Origin: Prochlorococcus sp. AG-402-K21 | GTDB lineage: Bacteria; Cyanobacteriota; Cyanobacteriia; PCC-6307; Cyanobiaceae | Direction: 5' to 3' | Assembly (NCBI GenBank): GCA_003216775.1 | Contig: QCII01000002.1 | Location: 62,001 to 126,000, forward strand | DNA length: 64,000 bases | In this document: in pieces, positions 23,896 through 32,979 of the stretch | Layout: every line of letters begins with the position of its first letter | How positions within the stretch are numbered: the stretch's first letter is position 1 | Notes under the pieces: model-generated | Database searches by the model: none | What the model saw: only the letters and a program-made list of their open reading frames with translations | What the model was told of the DNA's origin: nothing | Translations under genes and position numbers: made by a program

Positions 23896-26865
23896 ATGGA
23901 ATCTTTTCAACAGATTAAAAATAATAACGTGGATCTGATAAGTAATAATGATCCACTTGATAAAAATCGTCTTTTAATAGAAGATCTATGGGAATCTGTT
24001 CTCAGAGAAGAATGCCCAGAAGATCAAGCAGAGAGATTGATACAGCTTAAAGAATTAAGTTATTCAAAACAAATTGATGGTGATAGTTCAAAAACCTTTA
24101 AAAATGAAATAGTTGATATTGTAAATTCAATGGATTTGGCAGAATCCATTGCAGCAGCAAGGGCATTTTCATTATATTTTCAACTAGTTAATATATTGGA
24201 ACAAAGAGTTGAAGAAGATAGATATATTCAAAGCTTTACCAATAAGAATGTTCAAAAATCTCCCGATAATCTTGATCCTTTTGCTCCAGCATTGGCTAGA
24301 CAAAATGCTCCGGTAACTTTTAGAGAATTATTTTATAGGCTGAGGAAACTAAATGTACCCCCAGGAAAGTTAGAGGCTTTATTGCAGGAAATGGATATTC
24401 GTTTAGTTTTTACTGCACATCCTACTGAAATAGTAAGACATACGATTAGACATAAGCAAACTAGAGTTGCAAATTTATTAAAAAAAATACAGGTTGAGCA
24501 ATTTTTAACAAAAGAAGAAAAAATTTCTCTAAAAACTCAATTAAAAGAGGAAGTTAGAATTTGGTGGAGAACAGATGAATTGCATCAATTTAAACCTTCA
24601 GTTTTAGACGAAGTAGATTATGCACTACATTATTTTCAGCAAGTTTTATTTAATGCAATGCCTCAATTGAGAGGCAGAATAGCTGAAGCACTTAAAGAAA
24701 ACTATCCAGATGTTCAGATGCCTTCAGAATCTTTTTGCAACTTTGGTTCTTGGGTCGGTTCAGATAGGGATGGTAATCCATCAGTTACTCCTGAGATAAC
24801 GTGGAGAACCGCTTGCTACCAAAGACAGTTGATGTTGGAAAGATATATTATTGCAACATCCAATCTTAGGGATCAATTGAGCGTTTCCATGCAATGGAGT
24901 CAAGTCAGTTCTTCGCTATTAGAATCATTAGAAACAGATAGGGTCAAGTTCCCAGAAATCTATGAAGCTAGGGCTACAAGATACAGATCAGAACCTTATA
25001 GATTGAAATTAAGTTATATTTTAGAAAAATTAAGATTGACTCAAGAAAGAAATAATTTGTTAGCAAAAAGTGGCTGGAAATTTGACTTAGAAGGGGAATT
25101 GGATACTAAAAATATAGATAAAGTTGAAAACTTACATTATAAATCAGTAAACGAATTTACTTATGATCTTGAACTTATTAAAAATAGCTTAATTAGTACT
25201 GACTTAAATTGCGAAGCAGTAAACAATCTACTTACTCAGGTTCATATTTTTGGATTTTCTTTGGCAAGTTTAGATATTCGACAAGAAAGCACAAGGCATA
25301 GTGACGCTATACAAGAACTTACAAATTATCTTGATTTATCTGTGCTTTATGAGCAAATGTCTGAGGAAGAGAAAATCAAGTGGCTCATAGATGAATTGAA
25401 TACAAAAAGGCCTTTAATTCCGTCTGAAGTTAACTGGACAAAAAATACAGAAGAAACTTTTTCAGTTTTTAAAATGGTTAAAAGACTGCAGCAAGAATTT
25501 GGAAGTCGTATTTGTCATTCTTATGTAATATCAATGAGCCATAGTGCATCTGATCTGCTTGAAGTTCTTTTGCTGGCTAAAGAAATGGGACTGCTTGATC
25601 AAAATTCACAAAAGTCAAAATTATTAGTTGTTCCTCTTTTCGAAACTGTTGAAGACCTTAAAAGAGCACCAGAAGTAATGGAAAAGTTGTTTAAATTAGA
25701 CTTTTATAGATCTTTATTACCAAAAGTTGGAGAATCTTTTAAACCTCTTCAAGAATTAATGCTAGGTTATTCTGATAGTAATAAAGATTCAGGCTTTGTT
25801 TCAAGTAATTGGGAAATTCATAGAGCCCAAATAGCTCTTCAAAATCTTGCAAGTACAAATAATATATTGCTAAGACTCTTTCATGGAAGAGGTGGTTCTG
25901 TTGGTAGAGGGGGAGGCCCAGCCTACCAGGCAATATTGGCTCAACCAAGCGGGACTCTCAAAGGACGAATAAAAATCACAGAACAGGGTGAAGTTTTAGC
26001 TTCAAAATATAGTCTCCCAGAACTGGCTTTATATAATTTAGAAACTGTTACTACAGCGGTTATTCAAAATAGTTTGGTAAATAATAGACTTGATGCTACT
26101 CCAGAATGGAATCAATTAATGTCTAGGCTGGCAGAAACATCAAGGTCTCATTACAGAAAATTAGTGCATGAGAATCCTGATTTGTTAAATTTCTTTCAAG
26201 AAGTTACGCCAATAGAAGAAATAAGTAAATTACAGATTTCTAGCAGGCCTGCGAGGAGAAAAAAAGGTACAAAAGATTTGTCAAGTTTAAGAGCTATTCC
26301 ATGGGTATTTGGTTGGACACAAAGTAGATTTCTTTTGCCCAGTTGGTTTGGAGTAGGTACTGCATTATCATTTGAATTGAATTCTGATCCACAACAAATT
26401 GAATTATTAAGAGTTCTTCATCAAAGATGGCCTTTCTTCAGAATGCTTATATCCAAGGTGGAAATGACATTATCAAAGGTGGATTTGGAAGTCGCTAAAT
26501 ACTATGTTGACACTCTTGGAAGTAAACAAAATAAAGATTCTTTTGATGGTATTTTTGAAGTAATTTCTAAAGAATATAATCTCACAAAATCTTTAATACT
26601 TGAAATTACTGGAAAAAATAAGCTTCTCGAATCTGATAGAGATCTAAAATCATCAGTAAGCTTAAGAAACAAGACAATTATTCCACTGGGGTTTTTGCAG
26701 GTTTCACTTTTAAGAAGACTTAGAGATCAAACAAGACAACCCCCAATTAGCGAATTTCTTATTGATAAAGATGAATCTAGAAGAGCTTATAGTAGAAGTG
26801 AATTACTGAGAGGAGCACTTTTAACCATAAACGGGATAGCAGCTGGCATGAGAAATACAGGTTGA
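23896..26865 (+). CDS. ppc: Phosphoenolpyruvate carboxylase
   Basis: A 989-aa enzyme, the usual length for cyanobacteria. It carboxylates PEP with bicarbonate to oxaloacetate, replenishing the incomplete TCA cycle. The catalytic His is in [22 protein letters not shown] (about 171-192). Other motifs are [18 protein letters not shown] (about 292-309), [19 protein letters not shown] (about 618-636), [16 protein letters not shown] (about 661-676) and the conserved C terminus ending GMRNTG. The N-terminal phosphorylation motif of plant enzymes is absent, as in bacteria. Confidence 0.98.
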   Translation: MESFQQIKNNNVDLISNNDPLDKNRLLIEDLWESVLREECPEDQAERLIQLKELSYSKQIDGDSSKTFKNEIVDIVNSMDLAESIAAARAFSLYFQLVNILEQRVEEDRYIQSFTNKNVQKSPDNLDPFAPALARQNAPVTFRELFYRLRKLNVPPGKLEALLQEMDIRLVFTAHPTEIVRHTIRHKQTRVANLLKKIQVEQFLTKEEKISLKTQLKEEVRIWWRTDELHQFKPSVLDEVDYALHYFQQVLFNAMPQLRGRIAEALKENYPDVQMPSESFCNFGSWVGSDRDGNPSVTPEITWRTACYQRQLMLERYIIATSNLRDQLSVSMQWSQVSSSLLESLETDRVKFPEIYEARATRYRSEPYRLKLSYILEKLRLTQERNNLLAKSGWKFDLEGELDTKNIDKVENLHYKSVNEFTYDLELIKNSLISTDLNCEAVNNLLTQVHIFGFSLASLDIRQESTRHSDAIQELTNYLDLSVLYEQMSEEEKIKWLIDELNTKRPLIPSEVNWTKNTEETFSVFKMVKRLQQEFGSRICHSYVISMSHSASDLLEVLLLAKEMGLLDQNSQKSKLLVVPLFETVEDLKRAPEVMEKLFKLDFYRSLLPKVGESFKPLQELMLGYSDSNKDSGFVSSNWEIHRAQIALQNLASTNNILLRLFHGRGGSVGRGGGPAYQAILAQPSGTLKGRIKITEQGEVLASKYSLPELALYNLETVTTAVIQNSLVNNRLDATPEWNQLMSRLAETSRSHYRKLVHENPDLLNFFQEVTPIEEISKLQISSRPARRKKGTKDLSSLRAIPWVFGWTQSRFLLPSWFGVGTALSFELNSDPQQIELLRVLHQRWPFFRMLISKVEMTLSKVDLEVAKYYVDTLGSKQNKDSFDGIFEVISKEYNLTKSLILEITGKNKLLESDRDLKSSVSLRNKTIIPLGFLQVSLLRRLRDQTRQPPISEFLIDKDESRRAYSRSELLRGALLTINGIAAGMRNTG

Positions 26866-26868
26866 AAA

Positions 26869-27315
26869 TTGCAATATTTTTCTAAAAAAAAACTTGTTCT
26901 TCCAGAAGGTTATTTTGTTAATTCCTCTCAGATGCCATTGGCTAAAGAAGTCAACAAACTTTTAGCAAATTGTGGTTGTGAGTCATTTCCAATTAAACTC
27001 CTTTCTGAGGCTATTCAGAAAAGTAGTTTCTTTTTTTCTATACAAAATCAACTAAAAAATAAATTATATGGCTTTGTAAGAGTTACATCTGATAGAGGAC
27101 TGAATGCTAATTTATGGAATTTAAGCGCAGAAAGAGGTAATAATCAGAAATTGTTTTATTCAATATTGCTTCAAGTAACCCTCGAGAAAATAAATAGAGA
27201 AATGCCTGGATGTAGCATTTCTGTACAAGCTCCAGAATCTTCATTTAAAAGTTTAGAAGAAAGTGGATTTATACTAGATCCCAACGGTATAAGAGTAATG
27301 GGATATAAGCTTTAG
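26869..27315 (+). CDS. GNAT-like acetyltransferase-fold protein
   Basis: A 148-aa protein starting with TTG 3 bp after the ppc stop, so probably in the ppc operon. The pattern KLYGFVRVTSDRGLNANLWNLSAERGNNQKLFYSILLQVTLEKINREMPGCSISVQAPESSFKSLEESGFILDPNGIRVMGYKL, a beta core followed by a helix and a late loop, resembles the GNAT fold. The canonical R/Q-x-x-G-x-G/A acetyl-CoA loop is not visible. Activity is therefore uncertain. The tRNA-Arg gene follows on the other strand. Confidence 0.55.
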   Translation: MQYFSKKKLVLPEGYFVNSSQMPLAKEVNKLLANCGCESFPIKLLSEAIQKSSFFFSIQNQLKNKLYGFVRVTSDRGLNANLWNLSAERGNNQKLFYSILLQVTLEKINREMPGCSISVQAPESSFKSLEESGFILDPNGIRVMGYKL

Positions 27316-27326
27316 ATATCATGTTA

Positions 27327-27400
27327 CGAGCATGGAGGGATTCGAACCCCCGACTCTCAGAACCGGAATCTGATGCTCTATCCAACTGAGCTACATGCCC
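27327..27400 (-). tRNA. tRNA-Arg(CCG)
   Basis: A 74-nt cloverleaf on the minus strand. The acceptor GGGCATG pairs with CATGCTC (one G-U pair), the D arm is GCTCAGTTGGATAGAGC, the anticodon stem-loop TCAGA-TTCCGGT-TCTGA gives CCG, and the T arm is CGGGGGTTCGAATCCCTCC. The 3' CCA is not encoded. Confidence 0.96.
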
Positions 27401-27477
27401 TTTAATTTTTCAATTTCTTTAAAGAAATTCTAAATATTTTAAACTTAGCTAATTTAATTAATGAATGCATAAAAAAA

Positions 27478-28569
27478 ATTTTTTTAAATCAATTAAAAAT
27501 TAAAAACTTTCGGAACCATAAAAGTTTTGAAATTGATCTAAAAGAGCAAAGATCTATTGTGCTTGGTTGTAATGGTATTGGCAAGTCAAACTTACTTGAA
27601 GCGGTTGAATTTTTAAGTCAATTAAAATCGAATAGAGCACTAAGTGATAAAGATTTAATAGAAAATGATAGTGATATGGCTGTAGTTTTTGGACAGGTAG
27701 ATTTTAGAAATGACTTAAAGTTAAATTTATTTAGAAAAGGTCCCAAAAAAATTTATGTTAATGAATCTATTTTGAAAAAACAGAGTGAAATAAAGAATTA
27801 TATAAGGAGCGTATGTTTCTGTTCTAACGATATAGATATAGTTAAAAGTGAACCCATCTATCGAAGAACATGGATTGATAAAATTGTAATTCAACTAGAG
27901 CCTATTTATTTAGACTTGATTACTAGATTTAATAGGCTTTTAAAACAAAGAAGTCATTTTTGGCGTTCAGAAAGCTTTTTTAAAAAACAATCCTCAGAAA
28001 TTGTTGAAAGCTTTGATATTCAAATGTCAATAATAAGTACAAGAATTTTTAGACGCAGAAGAAGGGCTTTATTAAAAATAAAACCATATGTTGAATATTG
28101 GCATAATCACTTAAGTAAATCTAAAGAGCAAATAAACATCAATTACCTTTCTGGTATAGAAAATATTTGTCCAGAAGAAGAAGAAGAAGAAGTTATTAGT
28201 AAGAAAATAGCAGAACAACTATTAAATCAGCGTTCAATCGAAGCATTAACTGGTAAATGTAATTTTGGACCTCATCGTGATGATATTGAGTTTCTAATTA
28301 ATAATATTTCAGTTAGAAAGTTTGGTTCATCTGGTCAGCAAAGAACCTTCATCTTGGCTTTAAAAATGGCTGAACTAGATTTATTAACTAAAACATTAAA
28401 TGTCCCTCCAATACTTATACTCGATGATGTATTGGCGGAACTAGATATTACTAGGCAAAATTTGTTACTAAATTCTGTTGGCAAAGATAGTCAATGTTTT
28501 ATAAGTGCGACACACCTAGACAAATTTAATAAGTCTTTCTTGAGCTCTTCACAAATGATTCATTTATAA
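27478..28569 (+). CDS. recF: DNA replication and repair protein RecF (start uncertain)
   Basis: An SMC-like ATPase that helps load RecA on gapped DNA. The frame from 27559 clearly misses the family N terminus, since the codons before it read FLNQLKIKNFRNHKSFEIDLKEQRSIV, the conserved RecF opening. Going further upstream there is no ATG, GTG or TTG in frame: the region is an A8T7 run (27471-27485), and the ATG at 27465 enters the frame only if one base of the run is removed. I therefore give the ATT at 27478 as a nominal start. Walker A is GCNGIGKSNLLEAV, the signature motif FGSSGQQRTF and Walker B ILILDDVLAELD. Length is about 363 aa, normal for RecF. Confidence 0.88.
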   Translation: MFLNQLKIKNFRNHKSFEIDLKEQRSIVLGCNGIGKSNLLEAVEFLSQLKSNRALSDKDLIENDSDMAVVFGQVDFRNDLKLNLFRKGPKKIYVNESILKKQSEIKNYIRSVCFCSNDIDIVKSEPIYRRTWIDKIVIQLEPIYLDLITRFNRLLKQRSHFWRSESFFKKQSSEIVESFDIQMSIISTRIFRRRRRALLKIKPYVEYWHNHLSKSKEQININYLSGIENICPEEEEEEVISKKIAEQLLNQRSIEALTGKCNFGPHRDDIEFLINNISVRKFGSSGQQRTFILALKMAELDLLTKTLNVPPILILDDVLAELDITRQNLLLNSVGKDSQCFISATHLDKFNKSFLSSSQMIHL

Positions 28570-28620
28570 TTCTAAAAGTAACGATTTTTAGCTAATCTAA
28601 TATTCATATAAATTTTTTAA

Positions 28621-29055
28621 ATGGTGGTGCACAAAAAAAAACAAACTTTAAGTTCGTTTAGTAATGACCAAAAATTAATACATAAAAGTAAACACCTTTT
28701 ATTGGAGCTTTATAGATGTGATCATGACAAATTAAATGACGAATCCTTTCTGCGCTGTTCATTAAATAGAGCTGCCAAATTAGCAAAGGCAACAGTTCTT
28801 AATTTAATAAGTAATAAATTTGAGCCTCAAGGGGTTACAGCAATTGCATTACTAGCTGAATCTCATATTTCAATACATACTTGGCCAGAATCTAATTATT
28901 CTGCTGTTGATATCTTTACATGTGGTCAAAATATGTTGCCAGAACTTGCTAGTCAATATTTAATTGAAGCTTTGAAGGCTAGAGAACATTCCTTGCGTGT
29001 CATTGAGCGAAATCCACCCGCAACAGTCCTTGAAGAGTTGAGAACAGTTGTTTGA
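28621..29055 (+). CDS. speD: S-adenosylmethionine decarboxylase proenzyme
   Basis: A 144-aa proenzyme of the short bacterial class. It supplies decarboxylated SAM for spermidine synthesis. The self-cleavage site is in LLAESHISIHTWPE (about 78-91): cleavage between Glu and Ser would give the pyruvoyl alpha chain, followed by SAVDIFTCGQNMLPE with the catalytic Cys. The N terminus VVHKKKQTLSSFSNDQ extends slightly beyond the minimal family. No speE or aminopropyltransferase gene lies nearby. It converges on the LarE-like gene. Confidence 0.96.
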   Translation: MVVHKKKQTLSSFSNDQKLIHKSKHLLLELYRCDHDKLNDESFLRCSLNRAAKLAKATVLNLISNKFEPQGVTAIALLAESHISIHTWPESNYSAVDIFTCGQNMLPELASQYLIEALKAREHSLRVIERNPPATVLEELRTVV

Positions 29056-29065
29056 ACTTATAAAT

Positions 29066-29890
29066 TTATCTATTTAATTTACCGCTTATCAATCCTTCAA
29101 GGTCCAAGCTTGTACAATTAAATCCTAAATTAGAAAAATATTGAACTAATTCACTAAAATTATACTTTTCAAAAAAATGTTTTAATTCATCTTGGGGAAT
29201 TTCTATTCTTGCAGTTGATCCTTGGCATCTAACTCTAACCTCAGATATTCCACCTTTTTTTAGGTATTCTTCCGCTTTTTCAACCATTTTAAGCCTAGCA
29301 CTAGTTATTTTATGGCCATAAGGAAATCTTGATGATAAGCAAGGCTGAGCGGGTTTATCCCACCAAGGAAAACCTAATGCTCTTGATATATCCCTAATAT
29401 CTTTTTTTGAAAATTTAAATTTTGCTAGAGGAGAAAAAACACCTGCATTTTTTGCGGCTTCTATACCTGGCCTGTAATCTTTAAGATCATCTAGATTGAC
29501 TCCATCTAAAACAATCTTGTAGTTAAGTTTTTGAGAAAAATAAGTTGTATGTTTGTGAAGCTCTTTTTTACATGCGAAGCACCTGTCCTTTGGATTTTCA
29601 CTGTAACTTGGTTGGTCTAATTCTGAAGTTTTAATTTCTAAATGCTTTACTCCAATCCATTTTGCTTGACTTCTTGCTTCTTCACGAAGTTTATTGGCTA
29701 ATGCAGGAGAAACACCAGTAATAGCAATAGCTTTGCTACCTAATTGCTCGAATGCTAATGATGCTACTAATGTACTGTCTACTCCCCCTGAATAAGCAAT
29801 ACAAACACTATCAAGATCTTTAATATACTTTCTAATTGTATAAAGCTTTTCACTTTGTTCATCAGAGAGAATTTCTAGTTGATTGAACAT
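29066..29890 (-). CDS. larE: LarE-like ATP-dependent sacrificial sulfur transferase
   Basis: A 274-aa PP-loop ATPase starting at the ATG at 29890; a TTG at 29911 would add 7 residues. The pyrophosphatase loop is IAYSGGVDSTLVASLAFEQ (about 30-48). DRCFACKKELH and the PAQPCLSSRFPYGHKI segment with its conserved Cys are typical of LarE, which in Lactobacillus converts a Cys to dehydroalanine while thiolating the nickel-pincer precursor of lactate racemase. No larA, larB or larC is in this window, so another sulfur acceptor is possible. Related cyanobacterial genes are often labelled just PP-loop ATPase. Confidence 0.82.
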   Translation of the reverse strand: MFNQLEILSDEQSEKLYTIRKYIKDLDSVCIAYSGGVDSTLVASLAFEQLGSKAIAITGVSPALANKLREEARSQAKWIGVKHLEIKTSELDQPSYSENPKDRCFACKKELHKHTTYFSQKLNYKIVLDGVNLDDLKDYRPGIEAAKNAGVFSPLAKFKFSKKDIRDISRALGFPWWDKPAQPCLSSRFPYGHKITSARLKMVEKAEEYLKKGGISEVRVRCQGSTARIEIPQDELKHFFEKYNFSELVQYFSNLGFNCTSLDLEGLISGKLNR

Positions 29891-29998
29891 GCTAATTACT
29901 CTAAAATTCAAATTACCTAAGACTAGGTTGAATTTATTATTAAGTTTTTAATAATATCCTTTACTATATCTTAGATTAAATTAATTAACCTTGTTCAA

Positions 29999-31159
29999 TT
30001 GACGAATACAAGTAGAAATAGAGGAATAGGAATTGTCACAGCAAATGACAGTCAGGAGAGATCAAAAGGTCAATTACATATTTATGATGGTGAAGGTAAA
30101 GGTAAAAGTCAGGCCGCTTTGGGTGTCGTGCTCAGAACAATAGGATTAGGAATATGCGAAAAAAGACAGTCAAGAGTGCTACTTCTAAGATTTTTAAAAG
30201 GTCCAGAGAGATCATATGATGAGGATTCGGCTATTGAGGCCTTGCAAAGAGGCTTCCCACACTTAATTGACCATGTAAGGACAGGAAGATCGGAATTCTT
30301 CACTGCTGATCAGGTAACAAGATTTGATATTGGTGAGGCAGAAAGAGGTTGGAACATAGCTAAAGGAGCAATTGCTAGTTCTCTTTATTCTGTAGTTGTC
30401 CTAGATGAGTTAAATCCAGTTCTAGATTTAGGAATGCTTGATATCAAGGAAGTAGTTGATTCTCTCGAAAATCGTCCTGATGGGTTGGAAATAATTATTA
30501 CTGGAAGGGCTGCCCCTCCTTCTTTGGTAAGAATATCGCAACTCCATTCGGAAATGAGGCCACGTTTAACAGGAGATTTATCAAAGTTAACAGGACAAAC
30601 AAGTTTTAAAGGTGGAATTGAGATTTATACAGGTGAAGGTAAAGGAAAATCCACAAGTGCCCTTGGCAAAGCTCTACAGGCTATTGGTAAAGGAATATCT
30701 CAAGATAAAAGTCATAGAGTTTTAATATTACAGTGGTTAAAAGGTGGAAATGGTTATACCGAAGATGCTGCTATTGAAGCTTTAAGAGAAAGTTATCCAC
30801 ATTTGGTAGACCATTTGCGCTCAGGCAGAGATGCTATCGTGTGGAGAGGTCAACAACAACCAATAGATTATGTTGAAGCGGAGAGAGCATGGGAAATTGC
30901 TAAAGCTGCTATTTTGAGTGGTTTGTACAAGACAATTATTCTGGATGAATTAAATCCAACTGTTGATTTAGAGCTGCTACCTGTGGAATCAATACATCAA
31001 ATACTCTTAAAAAAACCAGCAGAGACAGAAGTTGTTATTACTGGGAGATGTAAAAATGAACCTTCATACTTTGAACTTGCCGATGTTTACTCTGAAATGG
31101 TCTGTCATAAGCATTATGCAAATGTTGGAGTTGATTTGAAAAGAGGTGTAGATTACTAA
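29999..31159 (+). CDS. Tandem CobO/BtuR-like P-loop protein (two corrinoid adenosyltransferase-like domains)
   Basis: A 386-aa protein with a TTG start and two homologous halves. The first (about 24-200) has Walker A IYDGEGKGKSQAALG and VVLDELNPVLDLGMLD. The second (about 203-386) has IYTGEGKGKSTSALG and IILDELNPTVDLELL, and ends with KHYANVGVDLKRGVDY, similar to the C-terminal tail of CobO. Single-domain CobO adenosylates cob(I)alamin from ATP. Here one chain carries two P-loops, and the first half lacks the CobO tail, so it may be a partner-binding or regulatory half. CobO activity is probable but unproven. It stands alone between oppositely oriented genes. Confidence 0.82.
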   Translation: MTNTSRNRGIGIVTANDSQERSKGQLHIYDGEGKGKSQAALGVVLRTIGLGICEKRQSRVLLLRFLKGPERSYDEDSAIEALQRGFPHLIDHVRTGRSEFFTADQVTRFDIGEAERGWNIAKGAIASSLYSVVVLDELNPVLDLGMLDIKEVVDSLENRPDGLEIIITGRAAPPSLVRISQLHSEMRPRLTGDLSKLTGQTSFKGGIEIYTGEGKGKSTSALGKALQAIGKGISQDKSHRVLILQWLKGGNGYTEDAAIEALRESYPHLVDHLRSGRDAIVWRGQQQPIDYVEAERAWEIAKAAILSGLYKTIILDELNPTVDLELLPVESIHQILLKKPAETEVVITGRCKNEPSYFELADVYSEMVCHKHYANVGVDLKRGVDY

Positions 31160-31174
31160 ATCTTCTTTAAATTA

Positions 31175-32317
31175 TTAATTGCATAACATTTTTACCTTTT
31201 CAATTCCACCTTCAATTGATCTCGATTGAATTTTGAATTTAGACAAGATTTCTGAAGCTTTTTCGGAACGTTTCCCTGATTTACATATGGTGAAGACCTC
31301 TTTAATTAAACTTTCTTTTTGAATAAATTCTAAGTCAGATTTTTTGTTCAAATGACTTAGGGGGATTGATATTGAACCCTCTATTGCAGAATTAGAAAAT
31401 TCTTCATTTTCCCTAACATCAATTAAAAGAATTTTGTTAGGTTTTGCTTTGTATAAATTATTAAAATCATTAGCATTTATTTTGTTGACTTCATTTTTTT
31501 TCTCATAACATTCATCATCACTATAAAAGTCTAAAAACTGAGAAAGATTTTCAATTCGCTTGTTTATCTGATCACTTTTTAGATTTAATTTTTTCATATT
31601 CATATTCAGTAGATTAAAAACTAAAATTTTTCCATCTAAGATTTCACCTTTTTTTAAAATGACTTTGACAATCTCATTCACCTGAAGAATTCCTATTAAA
31701 CCGGTTGAAACTCCTGCAACTCCATATTCTGCGCAACTAGGGATTGCATTCTTTAGAGGTGATTCTGGCAGTAAGTCTCTTAAATTAGGACTATTTTTGT
31801 GCAAGTTAAAAACACTCACTTGCCCTTCAAAGCCTTGTACACTTCCAAAGACTAGAGGTTTGTTTAGTATCAGACATGCATCATTTATCAAATATCTGGT
31901 GCCAAAATTATCTGAGCAATCGCAGATAATATCAAATTTACTAATTATTTCTAGGGCATTATTAGGATTAATCCTCTCTTTAAATGTTAATAATTCAAGA
32001 TTTGGATTAAATTTTTTTATTCTATCTCGGGCAGAATCAATTTTGAGCATGCCAATAGTATTTGTCTCATGAATTATCTGTCTTTGGAGATTAGACTTTT
32101 CCACGTGATCGTTATCTAATATTCCAATTTTTCCAATTCCTGTTGCTGCGAGATAAAGCAAAACAGAAGAACCTAACCCACCTGCTCCAATACATAATAC
32201 AGAAGTATTTTTTAGACTCAGTTGACCCTCTAAACCTATCTCTTTAAGGGTTAAATGTTTTTGGTATCTCTCTTGCTCATCTGGATTTAAGAATTTAAGT
32301 TTGATATCTTTAAGCAT
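31175..32317 (-). CDS. MoeB/ThiF-type E1-like adenylyltransferase with C-terminal rhodanese domain
   Basis: A 380-aa protein. Residues 1-250 form the E1-like domain: nucleotide motif LCIGAGGLGSSVLLYLAATGIGKIGILDNDHVEKSNLQRQ (about 41-80), CDCSDNFGTRYLINDAC and IPSCAEYGVAGVSTGLIGILQ. Residues from about 275 form a rhodanese domain with the active-site Cys in FTICKSGKRSEKAS (about 350). The two C-X2-C pairs that bind zinc in MoeB/ThiF are missing: the first site reads NLRDLLPE and the second is lost. The family adenylates the C-terminal Gly of a ThiS or MoaD-type protein and passes sulfur from the rhodanese. Which carrier it serves cannot be decided here. Confidence 0.85.
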   Translation of the reverse strand: MLKDIKLKFLNPDEQERYQKHLTLKEIGLEGQLSLKNTSVLCIGAGGLGSSVLLYLAATGIGKIGILDNDHVEKSNLQRQIIHETNTIGMLKIDSARDRIKKFNPNLELLTFKERINPNNALEIISKFDIICDCSDNFGTRYLINDACLILNKPLVFGSVQGFEGQVSVFNLHKNSPNLRDLLPESPLKNAIPSCAEYGVAGVSTGLIGILQVNEIVKVILKKGEILDGKILVFNLLNMNMKKLNLKSDQINKRIENLSQFLDFYSDDECYEKKNEVNKINANDFNNLYKAKPNKILLIDVRENEEFSNSAIEGSISIPLSHLNKKSDLEFIQKESLIKEVFTICKSGKRSEKASEILSKFKIQSRSIEGGIEKVKMLCN

Positions 32318-32606
32318 TTCTTTTCCTTAAATTTAACGAAATAAGCTATAGGAATATAATAATTAAAAAGTAAATTTTAGCCTTTTTTTTTTTTTTAATG
32401 GAATTTATTAATTTTTTTGTTAGAACTAGACGATAATGTGAAGTTTTTATAAATCAATTTTTAGTTCAAATATCTTCAAAAACTATATGTACCAACACAT
32501 CTAAAAAATACAAAATGTTTCGGTTCGGAATTTTGCACAACAAAAAGGTAGTCAACGGGCGTTTTTTCCGATACTGTCTGGTTCATATATTAAGTTTACT
32601 GAATTC
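32318..32606. other. Divergent intergenic region upstream of the CAAD gene
   Basis: 289 bases with no ORF. It contains a run of 14 T (32383-32396) and a less AT-rich patch at about 32519-32584 (CGGTTCGGAATTTTGCAC, then GTCAACGGGCG). No confident promoter, hairpin or known small RNA is recognisable. It must hold the promoters of both divergent neighbours. Confidence 0.4.
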
Positions 32607-32972
32607 ATGAGTGATAACACTCCAGAGTCAAATCAAGACCCCGGCTCCGATACAAGCTCAGAAACCAAAAGCTTTTCAGAAAAGTATTCTGATGTAATGG
32701 GAAAAGTCAACGAAACCCTAGGAAATGTTGACTGGACTCAAATGGGTAAGTATGGCAAAGCAGCCGGCATAATTGCTGTTGTCGTTATAGCCCAAATAAT
32801 AATTAAAGTTGTTATTGACACGATTAACTTTTTCCCAATTCTTCCAGGTTTACTAGAACTACTAGGTGTTATTGTTGTTGGTCAATGGAGTTGGCAGAAT
32901 CTCCGTACTAGTGAAAATCGTGAAGCTGTTTTAGATAAGGTACAAAATCTTAAAAAAACATATTTAGGATAG
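32607..32972 (+). CDS. CAAD-domain (CURT1-like) thylakoid membrane protein
   Basis: A 121-aa protein. The N terminus (1-40) is polar and acidic (SDNTPESNQDPGSDTSSETKSF). It is followed by WTQMGKYGKAAGIIAVVVIAQIIIKVVIDTINFFPILPGLLELLGVIVVGQWSW with two transmembrane segments (about 50-70 and 75-95), and then an amphipathic C-terminal helix (NREAVLDKVQNLKKTYLG). This arrangement is the CAAD domain found in cyanobacterial aminoacyl-tRNA synthetases and, as a stand-alone form, in CURT1 proteins that bend thylakoid margins. Here it is stand-alone, so a thylakoid-shaping or membrane-anchoring role is inferred. Confidence 0.85.
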   Translation: MSDNTPESNQDPGSDTSSETKSFSEKYSDVMGKVNETLGNVDWTQMGKYGKAAGIIAVVVIAQIIIKVVIDTINFFPILPGLLELLGVIVVGQWSWQNLRTSENREAVLDKVQNLKKTYLG

Positions 32973-32979
32973 TGTAATT

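Noticed and set aside
32383-32396. T14 run as a rho-independent terminator
   Set aside because: No stem precedes it, and the flanking genes diverge, so no transcript is expected to end there.
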